Shown here piece by piece: positions 49,701 through 61,851 of a stretch of DNA of 64,000 nt. The first letter of the stretch is position 1, and every line of letters begins with the position of its first letter. The DNA lies in assembly GCA_030549775.1 (NCBI GenBank), contig CM060175.1, positions 81,042,245-81,106,244 on the forward strand. The letters run 5' to 3'. Source of the stretch: Tamarix chinensis. Taxonomy: Eukaryota > Streptophyta > Magnoliopsida > Caryophyllales > Tamaricaceae. The position numbers were made by a program, and so were the translations under genes. The notes under the pieces were generated by a model. The model was not told where the DNA came from, made no database searches, and was given only the letters and a program-made list of their open reading frames with translations.

Positions 49701-50029
49701 TCTAACATTATTATTCTTACAATTATTGTTATCGGCATAAATTTTAAAAGTGTTACTTATCATAAGGTTGTTGTTATTACCATCCTTTCTATTTTGATTA
49801 TTATCTATTCTCTTCTTATTATCGTTATTATTACCGTCATCAACTTTTATCTTCCTCGACTCATATAAACACTAGTCTAGGTTATTATCATAACTTAATA
49901 TTTATGGAATTACTCAAAACAACAAGGTGATCGCTTACAAAGAATCTTATGGTTTACTTCGCTTACTTATCAAACTTTAAGTCTTGCATATTTAATTAAG
50001 AATTTATTAAAACAAGGTATTACAACTAC
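46702..50029 (-). mobile_element. 3.3 kb solo LTR nested in the LTR-type block
   Basis: The element spans 46707-50024 (3318 bp), starting TGTAACACCCTAAAATCACG and ending AGGTATTACA, with a perfect 5 bp duplication ACTAC at 46702-46706 and 50025-50029. There is no coding region. A long purine-rich section (48540-49520) again matches the LTR style of this window. The exact duplication suggests it is among the younger insertions here. Confidence 0.85.
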
Positions 50030-50367
50030 ATTTTTATTGCTATGATTTATATGTGTTATTTTTTCAAGTATGATTTATATAGTGCAAGCCTCATGCTAGC
50101 TTCCTCATAGTGATAGTATTTAGGACTATATATTTAATAGGTGGCTACATAAGCAAGCTAAAATTTATAATTATAAATTGCACTTATGTTATATAATAAT
50201 TCCCCTAATAGTCTTGTGATTTTAACTGGAGTAGTGGAATACTTCAATAGGTGTTGGCCAAAGGAGGGGAATCCAACTAGACACGCTTGAGGTAGAAGTT
50301 TTATTATTTAGATTGACATCCTTTTACTTGTACTTAATGCTTTGAATCTAGTTAAATATAGGAGTCT

Positions 50368-50822
50368 CTTTTGTGTAGGGATAGCAATAAGGTAGGTTGG
50401 GGACAGGGACCCCATCCCCATCTCTATCCTCGAACTTGATAAGAAAAGTAATCTCTGAACATAACCCGATCCTTGATTTTTTTTATTTGGGATTCCCCGA
50501 CCAAGTCCTCACGGGGATCAAATCCCCACATCGGACCCAATCCCCAAAATCCAACTTTATACCTAATATCCGATCCTCAAGCATTTTTTTATATTATACT
50601 TTTAATTTATATTCTATAAAAAAATTATATATATAAATTTTTTGAGGTGGGTGTAGAGATGGGGACCCCAAACCTGTCCCCTCCCTATCCCCGAAAAATT
50701 CCCATTAAGAATCCTCAAACCCTAACCTGATCCCCAGATTCTCTCCCCTAACTCAAACCCGAATGAGGAATCCCAAACAGGACCCTGAACCCGTGGAAAA
50801 AAGTGTCATCCCTACTTTTATG
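50368..50822. mobile_element. hAT-type MITE
   Basis: The element spans 50376-50814 (439 bp), starting TAGGGATAGCA and ending TGTCATCCCTA, an inverted repeat with small differences. The 8 bp flanks CTTTTGTG (50368-50375) and CTTTTATG (50815-50822) differ at one position. The interior is rich in GGGGA/CCCCATCCCC motifs, a habit of one class of plant hAT MITEs. It has no coding capacity. Confidence 0.85.
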
Positions 50823-51066
50823 ACTATACTGTTAGTATTCAATAAGATTTAATATTGGCATTTTATCATATTAATTATTTCTAGGAAGTAATATAAGGTT
50901 TATAAACTTGCTTCTTGCTTGCAACTTGGTTAGTCTCTTTATTGTGATTAAAATATGATTATAAATTATTATTATATTTCAACCTAGTCTAGTAGTGGAT
51001 TTCTACTTACCTAGTACATTCATTATAAGTGTATTCACCCATATTTTTTTTCTTATTTGATTTGAT

Positions 51067-51070
<4 letters not shown>

Positions 51071-51124
<54 letters not shown>
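51071..51124. repeat. (TTA)n microsatellite
   Basis: Uninterrupted ATT/TTA trinucleotide run of about 54 bp. Confidence 0.95.
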
Positions 51125-51131
<7 letters not shown>

Positions 51132-51399
51132 CCCCTATAATTGTGGTTTTCTTATTATTAATTTTTGTGTGATTTAGTGTTTTTTAAATTATTATTTGTA
51201 TGCTAGCTAAATTTAGGTGAGCTCTTTTAATCTTTGATCTAGAATGATACACTTATTTACCAATAATATAATTGATAACAAGAGCTTTTAAATTGGTATT
51301 GGCTAAGACTACACTAGCTCCTCCTCTAATACCGACAAAATGTCACCTCAAAGCCAAAAATGTAATAATATTAGCCTTAGGTTAGAATAGCTAAATAAA

Positions 51400-52270
51400 T
51401 ATAAAGTAAAGGAGAGGGAGGAAAATAGAGACAACCGACCAAGTGGGAGAGCTCTTGCAAGGAGTGGTGTATAGTGGTGCTAGGGTGGAGAGCACAATGA
51501 TGCTCCCTTGAGAAAATAAGGAAACATGGGTTAGGGAAGGTTTGCACTAGCTACAAGAGTGGGGCATATAAAGGATGGCACAGTAGTGCACTTAGGGCAT
51601 GTATGGTTCTAGGGGGAAAATTATGCACTAGTAGGGAGTGTGGGTGTATGGGGTGTGTAAGGGGAGGGCATGTCTGTGTGTGAGGGTGCATGGTTTGTGT
51701 TCCTTAACAAAACCAAATAAGGCAGCTTAGAGATAAGGAAAAAGGCTGTGGCTTTGGGGTAATGACGGTTGGTTACGATGGGGGAGGTTAATGGGTATAA
51801 GTCGATGATGGCTAGAAAAGAACGTGGTGGTTCTTGGCATGGTGTTGGGAGGAAGAAAATAGAATAGGAGAAGGGGGTGTGGTCAACTTTTGAACAAACC
51901 ATAATAGAAGGGAAGAGAAGAGGGGGTATTTATAGAGTGAAATAAGGTGAGGGAGTGGGGGTACTAATGGGTAAAAGGGCTCAACTTGGCCAAGGTAGGT
52001 TAATGTGTTATAAGGAGGTGTAAGGTGTGTAGAGGAGTAGGGAAGGTGGTAGTGAAAGGGGCTTGTTGTGGTGTAGGGGGAAGTTAGTGTCCATGGTTGG
52101 GAAGGAGAAAAGAAAAGGGATGTGTGTACATGGGAGAAGGGGTGTGTATATCTTGAAGAGGAAAGGAAATGGGGTTGTGTTTCATAGGTCGAGGAAGGAG
52201 GAAGAGAGAAAAAGAAAATAAAAGGACAAAGGGTAGAAATAAAAAGGAAAAAAAGGGAAAAAATTTAGGT
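51400..52270. other. purine-rich tract near the start of the outer LTR
   Basis: G- and A-rich on the plus strand with little coding signal; open frames here are compositional. It corresponds to the pyrimidine-rich tract at 55080-55560 in the gypsy 3' LTR, read in the other direction. Confidence 0.6.
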
Positions 52271-52454
52271 TTAGGAGTAGGTTTAAGTTTAAAATTTAGG
52301 GAATTTGGCTAAAAATTTATCTATCAATTATCTAGGGTTAAGGTTAGGTTAAAAAATATATAATTGACCTAAAATTGAGATTAGGATTATGTTAAAACAT
52401 GAATTAATTGAGATTAAGAATAGAAAAAATTGGGGGTGAGGGTATTACAGGCAG

Positions 52455-52599
52455 ATTGAGAGGATGATTTAGACACTTGAGGACATGAGATGAGCTTGTG
52501 TTGTGGATTTGTGAGGTAGTTGGGAGGATAATCTACACTTAGTTGAGTTCTCATACAACAACAATTATCACACTAGTATGGAGATGACACTGATGCACT
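52455..52599 (+). pseudogene. gypsy integrase, middle piece
   Basis: The integrase resumes at IERMI, with a stop, then TLEDM and VEFSYNNNYHTSMEMT, the standard block after the DDE core of gypsy integrases. It is cut again at 52599 by an insertion with a 9 bp duplication. Confidence 0.8.
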
Positions 52600-54178
52600 T
52601 TCGTATATATGCACAAAAAATTTAATAAATAAATCCTAATTTTCAAATACGTAGTATATGGTAAGAAGGAGTCAAACCCACAAGGAATGGTATAAAATCA
52701 ATAATTTTTGTAATCGATGTTAAAACCTCGATTATGCAATAACATACAATTCTATCATCAATATCTAAACTATAGATAAATAATAAAAGGCTCTAATCAC
52801 TAATTAATGAATAAGGATAGGAAGGTATTGATTATGGAATTAGGATATTAAATAATCATGGAGAAAAGAATGATTCTAAATGATTTAATGTTGACCTGTA
52901 GAAACTCATAATAATTCATCTCTTTGCTTTCTCCCAATTCTAATAAATTGAATAAGATTTCAATTTATCACCTAACCAATTAATAATCTAGGTTAAGAAT
53001 GCTAGATACAATTAATGGCAACATTATGAATAGAAATCAATCAACTACGACCATAATCACATAAGCTCGGATCATGCAATCATATGAATTAATGGAAAAG
53101 ATTAACAATTAATCTTTTGCTACTTTGGAAATGTTAATTAACAATTACGTATTAATTCCATTATTCTAGCGTAGATTAAGATATAAACTAGAGAGGTGAT
53201 CAGTCTAATTAGTTTAAATTCTTAATCTATGATGCGAGATCATTCAATTCCGTCCATCAATTCAATTAAATTTCATTTAGAATCATAATTCAAGTTATGT
53301 TGTCATATCCGAAACCCTAATTCTCTCATCAAATCCTCCTACCTTATACTATCTACATAATTGCAATAACATACAATTAAATGCAATAATCTATAATTAA
53401 CATCAATGCTTACAATTAAATTAACAATGAAACACCAAACATAAGAGAAATAATAATGCAATAAAGAGAATGTATTTGCATTCAATCAAAAATCAAAAAA
53501 TTGCAATTAAAAGAGGAATGGAGAAGAACTTATCGACTTGAATTGTAGAGTATTGATTGTTCAATTGAATACAATGGAGAGAAAGAGAATTAGAATTACA
53601 AGTTACATGTGGTATCTATAGAATATAGAGAGAAAGAGAGAATCTCATTCTTGAACTCTCCAGAACCACCCTTTCAAATGTTTAGACTCTAGAAATATAT
53701 CGGGAAAAAGTTACGTGAACGGTTATAGAATTAGGAAAAACACGGTCCACGTTAGAAAACACGGGACCCCCGTGTTTTTCCTCTATCTCTTTGCCAATGC
53801 TGAATTTTCAAAACTAAAATTTTGTGTGCTAATAGAAAAACACAGGTCGTGTTTATGAAACACCGGGGGGTGTGTTTCTTGTTCCTTCATTATTTTTTTT
53901 ATGAAATTTCAACACAAGGTTCCCTTTGATATATATTCTTCATTTATGGTCTTTTTTTCCATTAATTCCATATCTCATGATGTGTTATTCGCTTCATTTT
54001 CTCTTTCCATCGATTTCTCCTTTAAATTTCTTCATTTTTATCTTTTCGTGCAAAATTTATCCAAAAGAGAAGAACTTGAGAAAATATTAAATGTTATAAA
54101 AATAATGAGGAATAAATGACATTTTTACTTTGCAAAATAACATATAAATCCCATATATCATACTCCCTTTGATGCACT
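52591..54178. mobile_element. 1.6 kb insertion with 9 bp target duplication, class uncertain
   Basis: The 9 bp TGATGCACT at 52591-52599 is repeated exactly at 54170-54178, and the integrase frame continues across it. The inserted DNA (52600-54169) lacks clear terminal inverted repeats, LTRs or coding domains. A 9 bp duplication is typical of Mutator-like elements. Near 53740-53880 it has paired motifs such as AACACGGGACCCCCGTGTTT, which is palindromic. I call it a probable non-autonomous MULE; another class is possible. Confidence 0.65.
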
Positions 54179-54945
54179 CTATAAATGCATGTGTTTGACA
54201 CCTTTATGTTGGAGCAACATTAGTAAGATTGTTGTGCTTAGGCCAAATATGATTGAGGATATGACTTAGTAGGTTTAGCTAATTCATCATATGATGAGGG
54301 AAAATCAAAGATGATAGAAGATTTATATTAATTAAAGACCTTGTAATGATGGTTTTGAGGTAGGGGATGAAGTTTTGTTAAGGGTATCACCCATCAAAAT
54401 GGTGCAAAGGTTTGGCAGGAAAGGAAAGTTGAGCTCGAGGTATATTAGTCTATATGAGGGTTCTTGATAGGGTTGGTTATGTCATATACTTCCTAACACT
54501 TCCATTGGAGTTAGATAGAGTTCACAATGTCTTCTATAGTTCACAACGAAGGAATTATAAAGTAGATCATTTATGCCTGATTAGACCCGATGAGATTGAG
54601 TTAGATGATTCATTATCCTACAAGGAAACTCCCTTATAGATTCCCGACACCAAGGTACAACGAACACATAAGAGCTAAGTTCCACTCTTGAAGATATTCT
54701 AGAATCACTATGAAATAAGGGAGGTAACCACGGAGATAGAGAATGACATACGCAAGATGCACCCCAAAATCTTCAGCAACATTGAGTTAGGTTTAAGGTT
54801 ATCTCTCTTTTAAGTAGGTAGTAACAAGTAGTGTAGTTTCAACTGATGTAGAGTTAACCACCAAGATCACCTTTCCTCATATAATTTTTCTCTATTTCTA
54901 AACCTTAACCTACCGACTTTGGGGATGAAGTCTCTTTGAAGTGGG
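54179..54945 (+). pseudogene. gypsy integrase C-terminal piece
   Basis: It resumes with LYKCMCLTPLCW and continues to GDEVLL-like and RFGRKGKLSSRYI segments. Then, in a shifted frame at 54454-54639, come RVHNVFYSSQRRNYK and IRPDEIELDDSLSYKE, followed by a chromodomain-like end with MHPKIFSN. These blocks match the C-terminal region of chromovirus-type gypsy integrases. Frame changes and stops show decay. A purine-rich tract at about 54939-54951 is the likely polypurine tract before the 3' LTR. Confidence 0.8.
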
Positions 54946-54951
54946 TAGTGG

Positions 54952-57450
54952 CGTAATACCCCAAAATCTAACCTAACCCCTATTTTGGAAAGTTGATATT
55001 TTAACCTAAAACTAACCTCATATGATTGATAAATTAATTTTCCATTATTCATTAATATTAAATTTAAACCAATTTCTAATCCTAACCCTAATTCCTTTTT
55101 CTTTTTTATCTTTTCCCTTTTCCCATTTCCTCTCTTTTCCCTTTTCTTTCTCCTTTTTCTTATTCCTTTTCCTTCTCCTCATGTTCTAATCTACCTTTCT
55201 CCTTCTTCCGCTTCTGGCCATGCCTCCCCCTCTCACATGGTTTTCCTTTCTCAAATTATCTCCTTGCACTTGTCCTTACACTTGTCCTTAAATCCTAGCC
55301 TATAGTAGCTCCAACATACCTTGCCACTTCACTTCCCTAGTTTATACCACATGAAAAAAAACCATGACTAGACCAAATATTGCCTCCCTAACCCTACATC
55401 TTCAAAATTCTCAATTTGCACCTCATCCCACTCTCCCTATTTGTTTCACTCCTTGATGGAAAAAATGGTTGAGCTGAAATTTGACATAACAACCCCCTTT
55501 GTTGCACCAAATTTTGATGTAATTAGTTCAAGCTTTGCCACACTTCTCCCTCAACTTGGTTTGCTTTAGTTTTTCTCCATTTCCACCCTTATTTACCTTA
55601 TATTTGTCTAGGTTATTTTCTTAAGTTCTAATGATGGAATATTCTTGATTCTTATGTGATTTTCCTGTAGTCTCGGAGGAATCATCTTAAGGTTATACCT
55701 TCTTAGAGACATAATACGTTTTAGGTAAGGATGCGCAACGTAACTAGGGTTTTGTGTGAAGTCTTTAAATAAGTATTAAATATCATGTTTAGCATTATCA
55801 TATGGTTATTTTCATTATGATACTGTTGTTGTATGATATGTTGTGTTGTATGATGAAAAAGTGAGAACAAGGTGAAAGCTTGTGATTTCGTACACTAGTG
55901 GCTATGTTTAGTTTACAAGTCAAGTAGTTTGTCATGAATCAGTATCTAATATGGGACATGATGTTTGAATACTATGTATATATTTAGTTAAGTATTGTAT
56001 GAGGGCATGTTTTGGAGGTGGAAAATCAATCAAGTTATGACTAGTAGGGTTTTATGAAAATATGGGTTTTTAGTGTCTTTAAGGGTATTTTGGTTAATAT
56101 GAGGTAAATATTGAATATTTGGTATTTTAATGTGTTACTTGGGTTAAAATATGGTAATTATAACATGTAGAATACCTAAAGTAATTATAAGCTATATAAA
56201 CCTAATAACATAAGAAAACAACTTAGATGGGGAGTAGTAAACTTAGGGGTAGAGTTGTTATCACATGTATAAAATATTGGAGTTAGGACTCAATTTTTAG
56301 CTATGATTTTAGTAAAAAAAAGAATTTATATTATTTTTTTGTTATATGAGTATTATGGAAAAAATTATGCCTAACTTGTGAAATTAGGGTTTTGTAGAGA
56401 TTTGTTAATAGTAACCTAGAGGTAGGGTTGTTATGGTATGTGTAAGCCATTAGAGTTGTACCTAAAGTTTTAGATATATTATCAATAATCATATTTAATG
56501 AATTTGTATTAAATTTGGTGATTAAATGAGTATTATAGAATAAGTTATGGTCACCTTGTGAATCTAGAGTTTTCTTAAGGAAAATATGGTCATTTACCTT
56601 GGGGGATGTCCTAATCTTCCTGTGGTTGTGTGTTATGTGTATTGAATAATTAGATTAAATTTGTAATATTTTTTTTTATATTTAGATGTGTGTCTGCATG
56701 TAATCTTGATATAAAAAATAATGGGTAAGACATTAATTACTTAAAGTGAAAGATTATGTGAGTCAGGACCGAGGTGTTGTGTCTACTCCAATAGACAATA
56801 ATAGTGGATCAGAAGCTTTTTTTCCCCTGATAGATGCTTCAAACCACTCCACAGGTTTAATAATGGTGGTCAAGAGCATATTTCCCTAGTAGTTATTGTA
56901 TCTCTTCCACTAGACTGTTATAGTGGCTAAGAGCATTTTACCCTCAGAGGTTACTGAACTTAATAAAAATATGAATGTGGATAATGATTTTATCAATTAA
57001 TGGGTTTCTGCAATCAGTTCATATATTACCTCATATTATGTAAGTCAACACACATGTTTATTCCTTCATGTGACCTTATGACATTGTGTAACCTTATTAT
57101 GATTGTATTGTTCCCTTACTCAGTATGTAGAATACTGATCATCCTTCTTATTAGTGCTACTCATTTCCATGATGAAATGGCCCATATCATTTTGTATATG
57201 TCAATGAGGACCCTTTGGATGACTTTGCTACTTATAATGCACTATCTGGTGAGGAGTGGCCTTATTATCCTTAGGGCTTGGGACATCCTAGTGCAAATGT
57301 GTCATCTTTATGTATTATGGATATTAAACTTGAAGTCAACCTTCAAACTCTTATATAAGTTTATGAACCTATCATTCTCTATTTGTCATTTTTTTTAACT
57401 ATTCTTCCTTATATTTGATGTAGGAATGGTATGGTAAGACAGATTTAGAA
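54952..57450 (+). repeat. gypsy 3' LTR
   Basis: It starts GTAATACCCCAAAATC directly after the polypurine tract, has a pyrimidine-rich section at 55080-55560, and matches the 5' LTR from 56016 on. It ends near 57450, where Trx unit copy 3 begins, without the last 70 bp present in the 5' LTR. Confidence 0.75.
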
Positions 57451-58949
57451 CTTTTGTAACTACTTCCAATCTAATTACAATAAATGTGTGGCTAGTTTTG
57501 CTTTAATTTTTTTTGAATATAGGAACATATGATTCAATTTAACCCATCATTTTTCCTATGCAATGATTAAAAAATTAGAACAGAACAATTAGTTCAATCG
57601 GTCTGACTAGGTACGAGGGTGTTAATCAATACGTAACTACTTAGTTTTGAAATTAGCATTCCAGATGAAAAAAAAATTAGATTGAATAAAAAATGGGTTG
57701 TACTTGTTAATCCACTTGAATTAGTTTAACCTGATACATCTTAAATATTGTCACTTGAATTATTAGGGGGATTTTAAGGCTTAATAAATTGGCTACCTGA
57801 TCTGATGAGTTAAACTAGGATTGGATCGAGTCATATCGAAGTCATATTAGACAACTGTTTGAATAAAAGTAATTATTATTTTAATTATTATACATTTTTA
57901 ATAATAATTTATTTAATTACAACAAATATATTTAATCATAATAACATATATACACAATTACCACCGATAACAATCATTATACTACATACATAATAAGTTA
58001 TTTAATCACAATTACTGACATACATATACAATTGTCCCTTTCAAATAATAAGTTATTTAATCACAACACATACATCAATAAAATTATAATCAAATTAAAC
58101 ATTTATATACATATAATAATAATAAATGTTTCATCCAACATTTATATAATGATGAATGATAACATATATATTCATATATGTATGTATGTATGTAGGTACG
58201 TATGTACCTACGTATGTATGTATATTAGTTAAAAATTAAGAAGAAAAAAACATACAAGTGGTGGCAACAAGTGGTGGTAGTGGTGCTCTAGCAACGGCGA
58301 TGGTTATTCTCCGGTGGCTGGCAACTTTTCCAAAAAAATAAGAAATTAAATATAACATTCATGAACTAATTGCATAAAGAAAATAAAATGAATCAGAGGA
58401 AGAAAAACCAAAGGATGTGGCAACGATAATGGTAGTGGTGGTGTAAGGTGTGATATGGAAGAAAACATGAAAACTAAAAAAAACTAAGTCAAAATCAACT
58501 AATTATTACAATACATAAAATAAACACAAGAAATTAAATAAAAACTAATGATTAAAGTAATGTTCTTACCTTTAATTGCAATCAGCGAGAAGAGAGCAAT
58601 GAGAGAAAATCGTACAGTATAAGAGAAGAGAAAGTGACGACCAAGGAACATGAGGCGTGAGCTACGGTTTGATAAGATTTTTAGCGACGACATATGTTGT
58701 ATCTAATAATGAAAAAAAAACGTGTAGTATACGTGTCTCTTTAGTGACATCATTACGATTAATAGCGATGATAAATCACCATTAATGATGCAATGTTGAA
58801 AAAATAACTTACTTCCAACTTTTCCAAAAACTTTCACCGCATTAGTTGTCCCTATAGACACTATTAACGACATCAAATATTGTCACTAGTTATATTTTCA
58901 TTAAAAAAAATTGTTCAAGAAAAACATAAATGGAAAATCTCGTGAATAA
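57451..58949 (-). repeat. Trx-bearing repeat unit, copy 3, left part
   Basis: It matches copy 2 from 25966, and, at 58853-58949, copy A from 5828. The part at 58680-58900 has recurring TAGCGACGACAT-, TTAGTGACATC- and TTAACGACATC-like motifs, as in the subterminal regions of CACTA elements. The unit is interrupted at 58949 by the PIF-like element. Confidence 0.75.
58173..58225. repeat. (TATG)n with internal palindrome
   Basis: A TATG tetranucleotide run contains GTAGGTACGTATGTACCTAC, a palindrome with 8 bp arms. Confidence 0.9.
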
Positions 58950-60343
58950 GGTGTCGTTTGGTATTACTTATTTTTAATAACTACTTTTATAAATCTACTT
59001 TTAAAAAAGTACTTTTATAAGTAAAATGTATGTTTGTTTTTACTTTTATTATATAAGTGATTAATGCTAAAAAACTACTTATTGTACCTTATTAGTGTTT
59101 GTTTTTCATTTTTCTATAAAATTACTTTTTCTTTTCCATCTTTAGTTTTTATCTTCCTATATATATCTTTTAGTAATAATTACTATATAAATTATGTAAT
59201 ATTAAATATTAAAAAGCATATGAAACATTAACAAGTATTAAAAATATATAAAGATATTACAAAGTACTAAAAATTGTAAAATAAAAATCATAAACTTATT
59301 TTAAAAAAATTATGAACAACCACTAAACAAACTTTATAAAATTCACAACATCTAAAACTCAAATAGTCACAATGATCAAAGTTTATATTAACAAAATAGA
59401 TTTTTCCCAATTGGCATAGAATCAAGGAATGATGTGGGAGTTGTTGCCACTCAATAATGGTTACTACTATTTGAAGAAACGAACTGCTACATCAAAAGGA
59501 AAAAAAAAAAAGAAGAAGTAATAAATATTCCTTCATAACCAATACAAGAATTTCACCCTTGGCTGGGAGGTCAAACGTATATGATCTCAGACTACTAACT
59601 TATGAACCATCAATTCAAATGATCGATCGTTAACGATGGACTAGGATAATTGTCACTAAACTAAGCAGAGTGAAAGCTTCTACAATATATGAAGACTTAA
59701 ATACACGCGATATTAACAATACATAACACGTACGTTACATCTGATCTGAAACATGGACATGCATATATACATTATACTAAGTATAAAAATTTTGTACAAT
59801 AATATGAAGATCCCATAAGGAGGAGCAATCTACATACTAAGTATAAAATTTTTACACAAGAAGCATTGATTCTAGAACTTGGCAGCTTCAATGGAATAAC
59901 AGATACAATCAACGGACAAAGAGCGATAGACCAAACGGTATGATGACAATTAGTAACGCAATGAAACAGATCAACACTACATTGGCAGCCCTCATCGCAA
60001 CACCTATGGGAGATCAAGAGCAAGAGAATCCAAAGTGTCTTATGTCTAACATAAGACAATACACGGTAGACATCTATATATGTTTTTATTTTTATTCTAA
60101 AAAGATTCTGTATTTGTTTAAATAAAATAAAAAAAGATTCATAGCAAAAAAAAAATAGAACTACTACACCCATTACAATTGTAACTCGGCTAAGACATTA
60201 CAATTGTACTATATATCATTTCCTTCATTGTGTTCTGAGGTTAGTATCATTGCCCTAGCATTCTTGTGGCAGTATATTAGAGGTTAGGATATCTCGTTGG
60301 ATGTGTGTTGGTAAAAAGCAGAATAAGCTAGCTCACATAAGAT

Positions 60344-60965
60344 CTAAGGTTTACACCAATTTGATTGAGATGCATTTGCAAGTAACTTGGCAAGACACTT
60401 GTCAATGAAGCCTATCCCTAATGCAGATTCTGGAAATAATGGAGCAGAAACCAATTCAAGGACTTGGTTGTCAAGCAAGGAAACCATCATCAAGCAATCA
60501 ATACCCACAAAATAACCACTCTGCATCTGGCCTTTGTTAGTCAAGAATCTTCCCATCCTACTAGCCAACCAGTCTGCTAGAGTATAAAACTCTTGATTCC
60601 AACTTCTCCACTATGAACAGAACGGATAATAATGCCCATTTATCAAGGCCTTTCAAATTTTTTTCTCTAAGAGCTAGCTGCAAGAATTTTTCAGATCATC
60701 TGGAAAACTAGACCTTAGTACAAAACATCAACATGGATTACGTATTTGTCCTGTACTATTTTCAGGGATGGGTCTATCCTTCTGCAATGATGCCGAAGCA
60801 GAAGGGCTGGCAACATTTTCCCAAAATTTGAGTCTCTTGAATGGTTTTCTGATGAACTGGAACTTCAACCCTCTTGGTTCGATCTCTCCTAGTAATTTCA
60901 TTTGCTCCCTCCTGAACTTCCTAGTCACATAACACTTTCCACCCCGCCAACCCAAGGAATACCTG
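60344..60965 (-). other. coding-like segment inside the PIF-like element, unrecognised
   Basis: Two minus-strand frames (60955-60728, with MGWRGGKCYVTRKFRREQ, and 60568-60344, with MASRMGRFLTNKGQMQSG) have balanced composition unlike the AT-rich flanks. An intervening stretch is closed. I cannot name a family. They may be exons of a second captured gene. Confidence 0.3.
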
Positions 60966-61149
60966 CATCAGGAAACGCAGCAAACTGACATGTATGAGAG
61001 AGGATGACCATCCATCCTAAGCTCTTGACCTGAGAGATGAAAGGTCAGCGAGAGATAAAATAAATCAAAAAGATTCACATAATTGAATAGAGAGAGAAAA
61101 GAGGCTTGCTTTAACATAGGGGCCAAGGTAAATGTTACTATACCGGTGA

Positions 61150-61851
61150 CAACTACCACCTAGTCTTCCTCTACTGCCCGCCACCACCGCAACAATCACA
61201 ACATCTTCCTCCTCAATTCCCAACCTCACAATGTATGTCTGCCACACTCGAATAAGCCTATTCTCTTTAACTTGGTCCCGAAATCTATTAGGTCGCTCCC
61301 TTCGGCTTTGCCTCCTCTCCAATGACCACCGCTCCTCTCCTTCATCGTCCTCCCGCTCCACCCTATCCTTCCACCTCAACATTAAACCCATGTTATTCTG
61401 CAACACATCTGGATCCATAAAGCTCACATTTTTTCCTGACCCAACTAATCCTGAAACACCCAAAATCATCCTCCTCGATTACGACTTCAGCAGATCTACA
61501 GTTGGGTCAGGTCTGGAACCTGATTCTGAACTATACATTGTGGCTATGTACAACAATCAGCTGACCCTTTTGGTTGGGGATTCAGATAAGGAAGCGTATT
61601 CGAAAACGAAAGCAAAAACCCATGAAAAACCATCTCCGCCATTAGTGGTCAGAAGGGAGCATGTTTCCGAGAATAGGTTATTCGCAACGAAGACGAAGAT
61701 CGAAGGCGAAGAGAGCGAAATCTTGATCGATTGTTGCTCAAATTCAATGGATCCAAGACTATCCATCAAGATCGATTTGAAACGGGTGTTACAGATCAAA
61801 CATTTGAAGTGGAAGTTCTGAGAGAGCGAGTGGATCGAATTCGACGAGTAG
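61150..61851 (+). pseudogene. DUF868 gene segment captured by the PIF-like element
   Basis: The frame is open from 61150 to a TGA at 61819-61821. It carries the landmarks of plant DUF868 proteins in order: SLTWSRNLLGRSL (about 61261-61299), SFHLNIKPMLF, GSGLEPDSELYIVAMYNNQ, LTLLVGDSDKEAY, VVRREHVSENRLFATKTK and KRVLQIKHLKWKF just before the stop. The family normally continues with an arginine at the position of the TGA, so a CGA-to-TGA change ended it; ten more codons follow in frame to TAG at 61849-61851. The usual family C-terminus (WDVYNWLF) and N-terminus are missing. DUF868 proteins have no established role. The GC-rich composition contrasts with the AT-rich element ends, which supports capture from a host gene. 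Confidence 0.85.

Larger units (their letters stand above)
43869..52454 (-). mobile_element. LTR-type insertion in gypsy integrase, itself holding two insertions
   Basis: The block spans 43874-52449, starting TGTAACACCAACAAATTTTA and ending GAGGGTATTACA. It is flanked by GGTAG (43869-43873) and GGCAG (52450-52454), a 5 bp duplication with one change. The integrase reading continues on both sides. Without the nested 3.3 kb solo LTR and the 439 bp MITE, about 4.8 kb remains, without coding domains. It may be one large solo LTR or more than one LTR piece: purine-rich tracts occur twice, at 46040-46460 and 51400-52260. The strand follows from similarity to the reverse complement of the gypsy LTRs. 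Confidence 0.7.
37736..57450 (+). mobile_element. Ty3/gypsy retrotransposon, decayed and split by nested insertions
   Basis: An LTR element with 5' LTR (37736-39842), tRNA-Met primer site, gag, protease-RT-RNase H-integrase order (gypsy type) and 3' LTR (54952-57450). Two foreign blocks split the integrase (43874-52449 and 52600-54169). The integrase C-terminal section, with a chromodomain-like end, suggests a chromovirus, perhaps Tekay/Del; the lineage is not certain. Both LTR outer ends abut copies of the Trx unit, and I could not confirm a target duplication. The 5' LTR appears to lack about the first kilobase present in the 3' LTR. Confidence 0.85.
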
